Shown in pieces: positions 44,428 through 53,452 of a stretch of DNA of 64,000 bases. The stretch lies in contig CAXSCR010000007.1 in the NCBI GenBank assembly GCA_964235605.1, positions 57,789 through 121,788 on the forward strand, in the 5' to 3' direction. The stretch is from DATCRE01 sp964235605 (GTDB lineage: Bacteria > Bacteroidota > Bacteroidia > Cytophagales > Cyclobacteriaceae). Both the position numbers and the translations under genes were made by a program. Positions within the stretch are counted from its first letter, which is position 1; each line of letters opens with the position of its first letter. A model generated the notes under the pieces. That model searched no databases and was not told where the DNA came from. It was given only the letters and a program-made list of their open reading frames with translations.

Positions 44428-46707
44428 CTACAAATGTTGATTCTGCTCATGCAACTGTGCATCCACAACAGCGATTGCAGCCATGTTCACAATTTCTCGA
44501 ATGGAACTTCCTAATTGGAGAATATGCACTGGCTTTTTCATCCCAAGTAATATCGGCCCTATTGCTTCGGCTCCACCAATCTCCATGAGCAACTTATACG
44601 CAATATTTCCTGAAGCTAGATTTGGGAAGATCAAGGTGTTAGCGCCTTGCTCTGCTAATGCACTGAACGGGTAAGTTTCTTTTTGAAGTTCTGTGTTTAA
44701 AGCCATGTTTGCTTGTAGATCTCCTTCCACTATAAGCGAAGGATTTTTTTGCTTGGCAAGTTGTACGGCAAGGCGTGTTTTTTCTGGCACCTCACCTTTT
44801 GACGATCCGAAATTTGAATACGAAAGGACAGCGATGCGTGGTTCCATATCAAAGAATCTGACACCGCGGGCCGTGAGTTCAATTATCTCAGCAAGTTGCT
44901 GTGCATTAGGATCTACGTTAACTGTTGTATCCGCAAAGAAGAAGGTTCCCCTTTTATTGGTAATGATATACATCCCAGCAACACGATTTACATCTTCAGC
45001 TGTACCAATAATTTGCAGTGATGGCAAAATTGTTTTTGGGTAATCTTTTGTCAATCCACTTACTAAAGCGTCTGCATCACCATGCTCTACCATCATGGCG
45101 CCAAAGTAATTTCTTTCGCGCATTAGGAGTACACTATCTTGATAGGTAAGTCCTTTTCGTTGACGTTTTTTATAAAATGTTTCCGCATAACGCTCCACCA
45201 TCTTTTTTTCCCTTCTAGGAGAAATAATTGGGCAATCACCCAATTCAAGCTTATGCTCGAGGATCATTTGTTGAATTATCTTCTTATTGCCAAGTAAAAT
45301 TGGATGAGCAATGCCTTCATCTTTTAAGACTTGCGCTGCCTTGAGTATTTTAATGTGCGTAGCTTCTGCAAATACAACACGTTTAGGATTTTGTTTTGCA
45401 CGATCAATAACGCGCGACATTAATTTTTGATCGATGCCGATTCGTTTTTGTAATTCTAGGTTATAAGCCCCCCAATCCGTAATGTGATTTTTGGCTATAC
45501 CTGAGTCCATTGCCGCTTTAGCAACTGCCGGTGATATGGTAGTTATTAGCCTTGGATCAAGTGGCTTAGGTATTAAATATTCGCGGCCAAATTTAATCAT
45601 ATCCGTACCGTAGGCTTTTACAACCATATCAGGCACAGCTTCTTTTGCTAGATTGGCAAGTGCATGCACTGCAGCCAACTTCATCTCTTCATTAATCTCG
45701 GTAGCGCGTACATCTAGTGCACCACGAAATATATAAGGAAAGCCCAGCACGTTATTAACTTGATTTGCATAATCGGATCGCCCGGTAGCAAGTATTACGT
45801 CCGGCCTTGATTGCTTAGCTAATTCATATTTAATCTCAGGATCAGGATTAGCAAGTGCAAATACAATGGGATTATTTGCCATGGCCTTTAAATCATCAGC
45901 CGTTAGAATATCAGCAACGGATAAACCAACAAATACATCGGCATCTTTCATAGCCTCTTGCAAGGTTCCTATGCTTCTATCACTGGCAAAATATTGTTTG
46001 ATCTCATCAAGTCCTACACGTGATTTGTTGATTACGCCTTTGCTATCGCACATCACTATGTTTTCTAGCTTTGCGCCTAGCGCGATGTAGAGTTTGGTAC
46101 AACTTACTGCGGCGGCACCTGCGCCGTTCACTACAATCTTTACATCGCTAATTTTTTTATTAACAATCTCGAGTGCATTTAACAACGCAGCTGAAGAGAT
46201 GATCGCAGTACCATGTTGATCATCATGCATGATCGGAATGTTCATCTTCTCACGCAATACAGTTTCGATCTTGAAACACTCCGGCGCTTTAATGTCTTCT
46301 AAATTTATTCCACCGAATGTGGGCTCTAATGATTTTACAATTTTTATAAATTCATCAGGATCTTCTTCATCAATCTCAATATCAAATACATCAATACCGG
46401 CGAATTTTTTGAAGAGCACACCTTTGCCTTCCATTACAGGCTTAGAGGCTTCAGGGCCAATGTTCCCTAAGCCTAGAACAGCGGTACCATTCGTGATCAC
46501 AGCAACCAAATTGCCTTTGGCTGTGTATTTATATACGTCTTCTTTATTTGCTGCAATTTCTTTACAGGGCTCGGCAACACCAGGTGAATAAGCGAGGGCA
46601 AGATCAAGCTGTGAACTCAACACTTTTGTAGGGACTACCTCTATCTTACCAGGTTGACCCTGCATATGATAATTTAATGCGTCTTCTCTTCTTATTTTTA
46701 TAGCCAT
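44428..46707 (-). CDS. maeB: NADP-dependent malic enzyme with phosphotransacetylase-like domain
   Basis: MaeB (759 aa) decarboxylates malate to pyruvate with NADP. The N-terminal malic domain (about 1-170) includes YSPGVAEPCKEI and MEGKGVLFKKFAGID. The NAD(P)-binding domain contains VVNGAGAAAVSCTKLYIALG (about 191) and FALANPDPEI. From about residue 430 the C-terminal part is a phosphotransacetylase-like domain (RVVFAEATHIKILKAAQVLKDEG, GPILLGMKKPVHILQLGSSIREIVN), which is regulatory in MaeB. Length agrees with the family. ATG start. A heptad repeat lies upstream. Confidence 0.93.
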   Translation of the reverse strand: MAIKIRREDALNYHMQGQPGKIEVVPTKVLSSQLDLALAYSPGVAEPCKEIAANKEDVYKYTAKGNLVAVITNGTAVLGLGNIGPEASKPVMEGKGVLFKKFAGIDVFDIEIDEEDPDEFIKIVKSLEPTFGGINLEDIKAPECFKIETVLREKMNIPIMHDDQHGTAIISSAALLNALEIVNKKISDVKIVVNGAGAAAVSCTKLYIALGAKLENIVMCDSKGVINKSRVGLDEIKQYFASDRSIGTLQEAMKDADVFVGLSVADILTADDLKAMANNPIVFALANPDPEIKYELAKQSRPDVILATGRSDYANQVNNVLGFPYIFRGALDVRATEINEEMKLAAVHALANLAKEAVPDMVVKAYGTDMIKFGREYLIPKPLDPRLITTISPAVAKAAMDSGIAKNHITDWGAYNLELQKRIGIDQKLMSRVIDRAKQNPKRVVFAEATHIKILKAAQVLKDEGIAHPILLGNKKIIQQMILEHKLELGDCPIISPRREKKMVERYAETFYKKRQRKGLTYQDSVLLMRERNYFGAMMVEHGDADALVSGLTKDYPKTILPSLQIIGTAEDVNRVAGMYIITNKRGTFFFADTTVNVDPNAQQLAEIIELTARGVRFFDMEPRIAVLSYSNFGSSKGEVPEKTRLAVQLAKQKNPSLIVEGDLQANMALNTELQKETYPFSALAEQGANTLIFPNLASGNIAYKLLMEIGGAEAIGPILLGMKKPVHILQLGSSIREIVNMAAIAVVDAQLHEQNQHL

Positions 46708-46710
46708 GTT

Positions 46711-46829
46711 TTATCAGTTAATCGTTATCAGTTAATCGTCGTCATTCGCTGCAAATTCATCAGCTCGATCAGTGCTAAAATTAACATTAAAATTAAAATA
46801 CATCGGGTAACTGGTAACGATTAATGCGT
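46711..46829. repeat. heptad tract with inverted partner between maeB and aminotransferase
   Basis: The left tract repeats TTATCAG TTAATCG twice exactly (46711-46738). After 66 nt the right tract (46805-46829) has, on the complementary strand, TTAATCG TTACCAG TTACCCG. The aminotransferase stop codon (46821-46823) lies inside the right tract. Confidence 0.78.
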
Positions 46830-48149
46830 ATTGCCCAAGTACTCAACAATACCATCACGTATGGCGGTGAAAGTTTTGACAAGGATTGTTTCATCCTCCT
46901 CAAGTAATGTAACACGAAAGCCTTGAAGCTCAGAACAGAATGAGGAAATAGGAACAACACAAACGCCTTTAGCGGCAAGCAGATAGTAAACAAATCTTTT
47001 ATCAAGTTGAATATTATTTGAAGGGGTGCCATCTGCATTGTTTACCCACCCTTCTACCAACGCCCGAGCTTTAGGATCTTGTATGTGGATTTTTTGTTTG
47101 TTATTTAATGTACCTTCTCTAAATATGATGGTATTATAAAATGCGCCAAATGTTTCGTTAAATGTTAACTCTGGAACCGTGCTTAATATATCCGCAATGA
47201 TTTTACTTCTTCTTCCTATTCTTTGATTGATGGAATCGCGGTAGGGTTTAAAACGTTCATCACCTAAAATTTTTGGGATGGATAGCTGAGGTAATTTTGT
47301 AGAACAAACTTCTATCATCTTGGCATTATCCAGAGCCTGACAGAATTTATTAAAGTCACTGTCTTTGTCTCGATTATAATATTCCATCCAACCACAACGC
47401 GAACCTGGCCACGGCATCTCTTTCGAAATTCCCTTCATGGAAATACCAGGAACATCTTCAATAATTTCTGCCAATGAATAAGCGCGCGCTCCGTTGTATG
47501 TAATATTGAGATAGATCTCATCTGCTATTAAGAACAGATTAAACTCTTTCGCAATTTTTACTATCCTCTTCAGGGTCCCTAAAGGATAAACCATACCCGT
47601 TGGATTATCCGGATTGATGATAAGGATACCAACGATGTTGGGATTGTATTTTATTTTATTATAGAGATCATCAAGATCCGGATACCATTTATTATTTGGA
47701 TCGAGTTTATAAGTTAATGGCTCATGCGCCGCATGTGCCGCCTCAGCACTAGAGTGAGTTGAATAGGCCGGAGACGGACCGATTACACGAGAAGTGCGCG
47801 ATATAAACTGATAAACTTTGGAAATTGCATCTCCCAATCCATTAAAAAAACAGATATCATCTGCAGTAATCTGAACGCCGCCTACAGCGTTAGTTTGCGC
47901 AGCCAAAAATTCGCGGGTAGCCAACATTCCCTTTGACGGACAGTAACTATAACTATCGTCCAGTTTTGTAAGATCAGAGATAGTATCTTTTATCCATTGC
48001 GGAAGTCGATGATGCTTCTGAATAGGATCACCAATATTTTCCCAAGTAATTTCAAGACCAAGTTTTTTTAAATGCTCAGCTTTCTTAACGATCTCGCGAA
48101 TCTCGTAGCTTAATTCACTGGCTCCTTCACTTAATATTTTTTGACGCAT
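46821..48149 (-). CDS. class I/II pyridoxal-phosphate aminotransferase
   Basis: A 442-residue fold-type I enzyme. Visible landmarks are the IGDPIQKHHRLPQWIKDTI N-terminal arm, LINPDNPTGMVYP (Asn of the NPTG motif), FLIADEIYLNITYNG (Asp that holds the PLP pyridine N), and the internal PLP lysine in GISKEMPWPGSRCGW (about residue 260). It transfers amino groups between amino and keto acids, most likely of the alanine/aromatic group, though the substrate cannot be fixed from sequence. The ATG at 48149 is chosen because upstream codons are low-complexity Pro/His sequence from the repeat region. Confidence 0.85.
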   Translation of the reverse strand: MRQKILSEGASELSYEIREIVKKAEHLKKLGLEITWENIGDPIQKHHRLPQWIKDTISDLTKLDDSYSYCPSKGMLATREFLAAQTNAVGGVQITADDICFFNGLGDAISKVYQFISRTSRVIGPSPAYSTHSSAEAAHAAHEPLTYKLDPNNKWYPDLDDLYNKIKYNPNIVGILIINPDNPTGMVYPLGTLKRIVKIAKEFNLFLIADEIYLNITYNGARAYSLAEIIEDVPGISMKGISKEMPWPGSRCGWMEYYNRDKDSDFNKFCQALDNAKMIEVCSTKLPQLSIPKILGDERFKPYRDSINQRIGRRSKIIADILSTVPELTFNETFGAFYNTIIFREGTLNNKQKIHIQDPKARALVEGWVNNADGTPSNNIQLDKRFVYYLLAAKGVCVVPISSFCSELQGFRVTLLEEDETILVKTFTAIRDGIVEYLGNTH

Positions 48150-48190
48150 GCGTATGCAAAATTTTGCTCTAATATATGTGAAAAGAAGCC

Positions 48191-48465
48191 CATAGTCTAT
48201 GGGCGGGGGTGGATAGTGTGGAGGTCGGTGGAAGTCGACGGTGCACGGTCGACAGACCACAGTTGGGGATGGGGTTGAGTGATGGTCGATGGTCGATGTT
48301 ATAAATTGGCACGAGGGACCTGGAGTTTAAGAAAACATAAATGATAGTAGTAATATAGAAGTAAGAAGTCAACACACACAGCATGGACTATCGACCATCG
48401 ACTATGGACTAAAAAACGTTAAATTAAAAAGAAACGACCGTGATCCGTGGACTGTCGACAGTATA
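48191..48465. repeat. multi-unit inverted heptad region upstream of the aminotransferase
   Basis: In this 390-nt spacer, GGTCGAT units (GATGGTCGATGGTCGATG at 48281-48298) and GTCGACG/GTGCACG/GTCGACA units (48234-48256) recur. Inverted counterparts GACTATC GACCATC GACTATG are at 48386-48408, with GTGGACTGTCGACAG at 48447-48461. CATAGTCTATG near 48191 is itself a palindrome. No gene was found here. Confidence 0.75.
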
Positions 48466-48487
48466 CCTCAACCAACACTCAGCACAT

Positions 48488-48521
48488 AAAAAAGCCCACC
48501 GTATTACCGCGAGCCTTTTTT
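48488..48521 (-). terminator. intrinsic terminator of rny
   Basis: On the minus strand a 6-A run, GCTCGCGGT, loop AAT, ACGGTGGGC and a 6-T run form an imperfect hairpin with a U tail, 18-50 nt after the rny stop. Confidence 0.6.
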
Positions 48522-48539
48522 AAAATCGTACGCCAACCT

Positions 48540-50114
48540 CTACTTCGCGTAAGCAACACTTCGCATTTCTCTAATCACCGTCACTTTAATTTGACCGGGA
48601 TATTGCATGTCGCGTTCTATTTTTTGGGATATGTCGAAGCTTAATTGACCGGCGCGTTCATCGGTTGCGCGTTCTGCGTCTACTATGACGCGTAGCTCAC
48701 GGCCTGCTTGGATAGCGTAGCACTTTTCTACGCCTTCGAAACTGAGACCAACTTCTTCAAGTTCGCGTAAGCGTTTGATGTATTGCTCCATTACTTCACG
48801 TCTTGCTCCTGGTCTTGCACCGCTAATGGCATCGCATGATTGTACAATTGGTGAAAGGATTCCCGTCATTTCTATTTCGTCATGGTGAGCACCTATGGCG
48901 TTGCAGATTGCAGGATGTTCTTTGTATTTCATTGCTAGCTCCATACCGACAATGGCATGTGGTTTTTCTAATTCTTCAGGCCATACTTTACCGATGTCAT
49001 GAAGAAGACCGGCACGTTTGGCTTGTTTTACATTGAGACCAAGTTCTGCTGCCATGATAGCACAAAGATTAGCAACCTCTCTTGAATGTTGTAATAAGTT
49101 TTGTCCATAAGAAGAACGGAAACGCATACGGCCAACCATTCTTACCAACTCTGGATGGAGACCATGAACTCCTAAATCAATAACAGTACGTTCTCCTATT
49201 TCTATAATCTCATCATCTATGTTCTTAGATGTTTTGGCTACAATTTCTTCGATACGCGCAGGGTGAATACGGCCATCTTGTACTAGGCGATGAAGTGACA
49301 GTCTGGCAATTTCTCTCCTTACGGGATCGAAACCTGAAATAATTATAGCTTCAGGCGTATCATCAACAATGATTTCAACACCGGTTGCTGCTTCAAGCGC
49401 ACGGATATTACGGCCCTCACGCCCAATGATTTTACCTTTGATATCATCACTTTCTATATTGAAAACGGACACACAGTTTTCAATAGCATGTTCGGTAGCA
49501 GTACGCTGAATAGTTTCTATAACTATTTTCTTAGCTTCTTTTGTAGCTGTGAGCTTAGCTTGCTCCATAATATCTTTCACATAACTTGATGCTCTTGTTT
49601 GTGCCTCATCTTTTAATGAAGTGACAAGTTGTTCGCGCGCCTCGTCAGCTGTTAGCTTGCTGATGGTTTCAAGTACCTGAATTTTTTGTTGATTAAACTT
49701 ATCTAGTTCTTCCTTTTTCTTTTTGACATGCTCAAGTTGAGCGGCAAGGTCCGTCTTCAGTTCATCAAGTTCACCTTCTTTTCTTTTAAGCGTCTCGATT
49801 TCTTTGCTAATACTTTGCTCACGCTGCTTGATTTTCTGCTCGTTGCTGATAATGAGGTTTTTCTTTTTGTTAGCCTCGTCTTCAAATTCAGTACGCATTT
49901 TTAAAATGCGTTCTTTGGCTTCCAGAATCCTATCCTTTTTCAGGTTCTCTGCTGCAATTTCTGCTTCCTTGGTTATCAGTTTGATTTTTTCGTCGATCTC
50001 ATCCTGATTTTTCTTATACCTCTTTTTATAGAGTACGTTGCCAAGCAGCAAACCCATTGCAACGGTTGCAGCAAGACTTATTAAAATAATAGTTACAATA
50101 AAGAGCAATGACAT
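48540..50114 (-). CDS. rny: ribonuclease Y
   Basis: RNase Y (524 aa) is a membrane-anchored endoribonuclease initiating mRNA decay. The N-terminal membrane helix (about 2-25, LLFIVTIILISLAATVAMGLLLGNVL), a long coiled coil to about 200, a KH RNA-binding domain (GKIIGREGRNIRALEAATGVEIIVDDTPEAI), and the catalytic HD domain with AGLLHDIGKVWPEEL and AHHDEIEM follow in the standard order. Length is typical. ATG start. Upstream, 74 nt away, is zapA on the same strand. Confidence 0.95.
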   Translation of the reverse strand: MSLLFIVTIILISLAATVAMGLLLGNVLYKKRYKKNQDEIDEKIKLITKEAEIAAENLKKDRILEAKERILKMRTEFEDEANKKKNLIISNEQKIKQREQSISKEIETLKRKEGELDELKTDLAAQLEHVKKKKEELDKFNQQKIQVLETISKLTADEAREQLVTSLKDEAQTRASSYVKDIMEQAKLTATKEAKKIVIETIQRTATEHAIENCVSVFNIESDDIKGKIIGREGRNIRALEAATGVEIIVDDTPEAIIISGFDPVRREIARLSLHRLVQDGRIHPARIEEIVAKTSKNIDDEIIEIGERTVIDLGVHGLHPELVRMVGRMRFRSSYGQNLLQHSREVANLCAIMAAELGLNVKQAKRAGLLHDIGKVWPEELEKPHAIVGMELAMKYKEHPAICNAIGAHHDEIEMTGILSPIVQSCDAISGARPGARREVMEQYIKRLRELEEVGLSFEGVEKCYAIQAGRELRVIVDAERATDERAGQLSFDISQKIERDMQYPGQIKVTVIREMRSVAYAK

Positions 50115-50188
50115 AGTTAAAAAAATTAGAGTTATGAAAAATAACCCGTAAGCCTTATGGCCTCAACTAATAGGAAGGAATAAAGAGA

Positions 50189-50476
50189 TTATAGAATAGA
50201 CTGCGATACCAGCTGATTAAGACGGTCTACTTTTTCAAATACCGTTTGGTCTATGACTTGGCTGCTTTCTTCGTTTGCGATTTTATCAATCAGGCAATCA
50301 AAAGCCACCATAGCCAACAAATCCTGTTTATCGTCAATACCAAATTGCTCTTTGTAAGATTTAAGTTTCTCATTAATGAGCTTGCCTGCCGATCTAACCC
50401 TTTCCTCATCCACACGTTTTACCTTCATCGGGTATTCGCGATCGGCAATTTTAATTTTTATTGAAAGCTCTTCCAT
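50189..50476 (-). CDS. zapA: cell division protein ZapA
   Basis: ZapA (95 aa) promotes FtsZ filament bundling. The N-terminal beta-hairpin region SIKIKIADREYPMKVKRVDEERVRSAGKLINEKLKSY and the helical tail DLLAMVAFDCLIDKIANEE fit the ZapA family. It is soluble and alpha-helical at the end. It is encoded 74 nt upstream of rny and 23 nt downstream of a small coiled-coil gene, and the operon probably begins at pheT; this arrangement is common in Bacteroidota. ATG start. Confidence 0.88.
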   Translation of the reverse strand: MEELSIKIKIADREYPMKVKRVDEERVRSAGKLINEKLKSYKEQFGIDDKQDLLAMVAFDCLIDKIANEESSQVIDQTVFEKVDRLNQLVSQSIL

Positions 50477-50499
50477 TAAAGTATTCTTACAGCTTGCTT

Positions 50500-50796
50500 T
50501 TATCTACTTAAGTGAGCGATGCACTGATCTATTTCACGTATGTATTCGTCTACTTTTCTCTTCAATTCCGAAACACTACCGTCTTCCGGGTTTATACTAT
50601 CAACAATTTTAGTGATTTTAATCTGATTTTTAAAATGAGAGAGCTGTTCGTCACGGACTTTAACCGCAGACTTAAGCTCATGATTTTCATTTTTAATACT
50701 TTTTAGCTGGTCATTGAGGCTTTTGTGCTCATTAATAAGCACCAGTATTTTGCGTTCCAAGCCATTGAGGTTTGTCTTGAGTAACTCTTGATCCAT
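50500..50796 (-). CDS. small coiled-coil protein (ZapB-like candidate)
   Basis: A 98-residue protein that is nearly all coiled coil (NLNGLERKILVLINEHKSL, SIKNENHELKSAVKVRDEQLSHFKNQIK, then a last helix with ELKRKVDEYIREIDQCIAHL). The next gene is zapA, 23 nt downstream, and pheT lies upstream. The size and coiled coil resemble ZapB, the partner of ZapA at the division ring, but sequence similarity is not demonstrable by eye, so the link is inferred from context. The ATG at 50796 is used; a TTG further upstream would add 11 residues. Confidence 0.7.
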   Translation of the reverse strand: MDQELLKTNLNGLERKILVLINEHKSLNDQLKSIKNENHELKSAVKVRDEQLSHFKNQIKITKIVDSINPEDGSVSELKRKVDEYIREIDQCIAHLSR

Positions 50797-50854
50797 TCTT
50801 TCAGTTTTTAGCAAGCTTATACAAGACAAGCTGCGATATAATTAATATTGTAAT

Positions 50855-53269
50855 CTATTTTCTAATTACAGCACCAAGTTTTTGTTCAAAAGCCTTCATT
50901 AGCCGATCCATTGTCTTGTCTATCTCCTCGTCTGTCAGCGTTTTATTCTCATCTAATAAAGTAAAGCCCAATGCGTAAGCTTTTTTTCCTGCCGGTAGAT
51001 TATTTCCTTCATACACATCAAATGCAATGATATTTCTAACCAACCTTTTTTCTGTACTCACCGCCAAACTTCGTATTTCATCGAAGTTTACCTGCTTGTC
51101 GAGTACGAGCGACAAGTCACGTCTAACCTCTGGAAACTTTGCTACTTCCTGAATTACTAACTTAGGATTTGCCGACCTGAAAAGCAAGGAAGTACTAAAC
51201 TCAGCATAAAATAATTCTTGCTTGATGCCGAAATCTTTCAGCAACGATGGTTTCACTTTTCCAAGCTTTCCAATTTCTTCGTTGCCTTTCATTAGCTTCA
51301 TGCCATATTCCAAAAATTGGTCGCCGCCAACGTCTTGTTTTATGTCTGTCAATCCAGATTTTGATAAGATATTTGTTGCCTGCTGTGCAAGGTCATAATA
51401 ACTTACTGATTGTGTTCTATGTTGCCAGTTTTCTGTTTCAACATTACCGGAGATGTATAATGCTAATCGCTCTTCTTCTCGATATTTGCCTGACTCTTTA
51501 TAATAAATTTTTCCGAACTCAAACAGCTTTATGTCTTTCTGTTTTCTATTGATGTTGTATGCACAAACTTCTAAACCTGTGAACAACATAGTTTGACGAA
51601 GTATGCCTTGCTCTTCACTTAATTTATTTAAAATCTCTACTGCGTCGCCTTTGAAGCTTAGTGCATGTTTTTGCTGATAAGCTTGATTGGTAAGTGAGTT
51701 TGTCCAGATTTCATAAAAGCCGTTGGCAGTTAGTAATTCTGAGATAGTTCTTTTGTATTTATTGATGTCATTAACTGGAAAATCTGCCAAAAAATCAGTG
51801 CGAGCATGCTGCATTAATTCAATGTTATTGAATCCGTAAATGCGCAGAATTTCTTCTACCACGTCAGCCTCTTGCGTAACATCAACTCGGTAAGGAGGAA
51901 CCGACACTGTATATCGATCTGCTTCTTTCTTCACCACCTCAATATCAAGTCTCTCTAAAATGCCTAGAACTTCTTCGCGAGGAATTGCCTTCCCAATCAA
52001 TCGATTAACATTTTTATCCTTTATTTCGATTAGTCTATTTTCGATTTTATTAGGATAAATATCAACGATCTCGGATGAGATTTCACCACCTGCAATTTCC
52101 TTTATTAATAATGCTGCACGTTTTAAAGCATACACAGGCATATTTGGGTCGGTGCCTCTTTCGAATCTAAAAGACGCATCTGTTTTCAAGCCATGATACA
52201 TTGCCGTTTTGCGAACATAGGCCGCTGAAAAATAAGCGCTCTCTAAAAATATATTTTGTGTGCTTGCTGTAATACCCGATGTAATTCCTCCGAACACACC
52301 CGCTATACACATTCCTTCTTCTGCATTGCAAATCATTAAGTCATTTGCCTGAAGTTCGCGAACTTTATTATCGAGCGTTGTAAATTTTGTACCTGTAGAA
52401 AGCGTCTTTACTATTACTTTATTGCCCTTAATCTTTGCTGCGTCAAAAGCATGCATGGGCTGACCCAATTCATGCAAAACAAAATTGGTTACATCAACTA
52501 TATTATTAATTGGTGTTTGATCAATAGCTAGTAGTTTATCTTTTAGCCAAGTTGGAGATTCCTGAACAACAATGCCACTTATAGTTAAACCTGCATAGCG
52601 AGGGCAAGCTTCTGTATTTTGAACCTCTATGTCGATGGTTAAATTCTTATTATCAATTTTAAATTGATCAACCGAAGGTTTTCTTATTTCCCGTTTCTGT
52701 GACGCACGGATATCGCGTGCTACACCAAGATGGGATGCAGCATCTATTCTGTTTGGTGTGAGCCCGATTTCTAACACATAATCAGACTGCATATTATAAT
52801 ACTGCGCAGCAGGTGTTCCGTTAGGCTTATCTGTTGTTAAGACAATGATACCATCATGGCTCTCACCAAGTCCGATTTCATCTTCGGCGCATATCATCCC
52901 TTCAGATTGCTCACCACGTATCTTAGCTTTTTTTATTGTAAAGGCCTCTCCTTTTGCAGGGTAAACGGTAGTACCAGGCTTTGCCACGATAACTTTTTGA
53001 CCTGCCGCAACATTGGATGCACCACAAACTATTGGCAAAATTGTTCCGTTCCCAACATCTACTGTAGTGACAGAAAGTTTATCAGCATTTGGATGTTTGG
53101 CCGAGGTTAATACTTCTCCAACAACTAAACCGAGTAATCCTCCTTTTACGGCTTCATGCACTTCTACACTTTCAACTTCTAGTCCTGTAAATGTAATTAA
53201 CTGTCCAATGTCTTCAGGAGACTCCGGTATATCGATATAATTCTTGAGCCAGTTGTATGATATCTTCAT
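50855..53269 (-). CDS. pheT: phenylalanyl-tRNA synthetase beta subunit
   Basis: PheT (804 aa) pairs with PheS to charge tRNA(Phe). In order: tRNA-binding OB domain (GLLGLVVGEVLTSAKHPNADKLSVTTVDVG, about 45-75), B3/B4 editing domain (HELGQPMHAFDAAKIKG; IFLESAYFSAAYVRKTAMYHGLKTDASFRFERGTDP), B5 domain (about 400-475), a catalytic-like domain, and the ferredoxin-fold FDX-ACB anticodon domain at the end (KFPEVRRDLSLVLDKQVNF to MKAFEQKLGAVIRK). It lies upstream of the coiled-coil and zapA genes. A TATTTTTG element is 41 nt upstream of the ATG. Confidence 0.96.
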   Translation of the reverse strand: MKISYNWLKNYIDIPESPEDIGQLITFTGLEVESVEVHEAVKGGLLGLVVGEVLTSAKHPNADKLSVTTVDVGNGTILPIVCGASNVAAGQKVIVAKPGTTVYPAKGEAFTIKKAKIRGEQSEGMICAEDEIGLGESHDGIIVLTTDKPNGTPAAQYYNMQSDYVLEIGLTPNRIDAASHLGVARDIRASQKREIRKPSVDQFKIDNKNLTIDIEVQNTEACPRYAGLTISGIVVQESPTWLKDKLLAIDQTPINNIVDVTNFVLHELGQPMHAFDAAKIKGNKVIVKTLSTGTKFTTLDNKVRELQANDLMICNAEEGMCIAGVFGGITSGITASTQNIFLESAYFSAAYVRKTAMYHGLKTDASFRFERGTDPNMPVYALKRAALLIKEIAGGEISSEIVDIYPNKIENRLIEIKDKNVNRLIGKAIPREEVLGILERLDIEVVKKEADRYTVSVPPYRVDVTQEADVVEEILRIYGFNNIELMQHARTDFLADFPVNDINKYKRTISELLTANGFYEIWTNSLTNQAYQQKHALSFKGDAVEILNKLSEEQGILRQTMLFTGLEVCAYNINRKQKDIKLFEFGKIYYKESGKYREEERLALYISGNVETENWQHRTQSVSYYDLAQQATNILSKSGLTDIKQDVGGDQFLEYGMKLMKGNEEIGKLGKVKPSLLKDFGIKQELFYAEFSTSLLFRSANPKLVIQEVAKFPEVRRDLSLVLDKQVNFDEIRSLAVSTEKRLVRNIIAFDVYEGNNLPAGKKAYALGFTLLDENKTLTDEEIDKTMDRLMKAFEQKLGAVIRK

Positions 53270-53310
53270 AATAAACGATCTAGCTAGTCGCCAGTAAAAT
53301 TTTAAGACTG

Positions 53311-53318
53311 CAAAAATA
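53311..53318 (-). promoter_or_regulatory. putative -7 element of pheT
   Basis: The minus strand reads TATTTTTG, matching TAnnTTTG, 41 nt before the pheT start. No -33 element was recognised. Confidence 0.3.
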
Positions 53319-53330
53319 AGGGATTATACT

Positions 53331-53452
53331 AATGTGCCAATGGGTCGATGGGCAAATGTGCAAATTGGGTATTATGCAGTTAACGAGGCGTTCAGCTATA
53401 TCTACTTCACTGTAAACCATTTGCAGATTGACTCATTGATAATTGACAATTA
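53331..53452. repeat. octad-type tract with inverted partner
   Basis: The left tract (53331-53369) has units of about 8 nt: AATGTGCC, AATGGGTC, GATGGGCA, AATGTGCA. On the complementary strand of 53416-53452, units AATTGTC, AATTATC, AATGAGTC, AATCTGC and AAATGG follow. The end of the right tract overlaps the stop codon of the DUF1684 gene. Confidence 0.65.
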
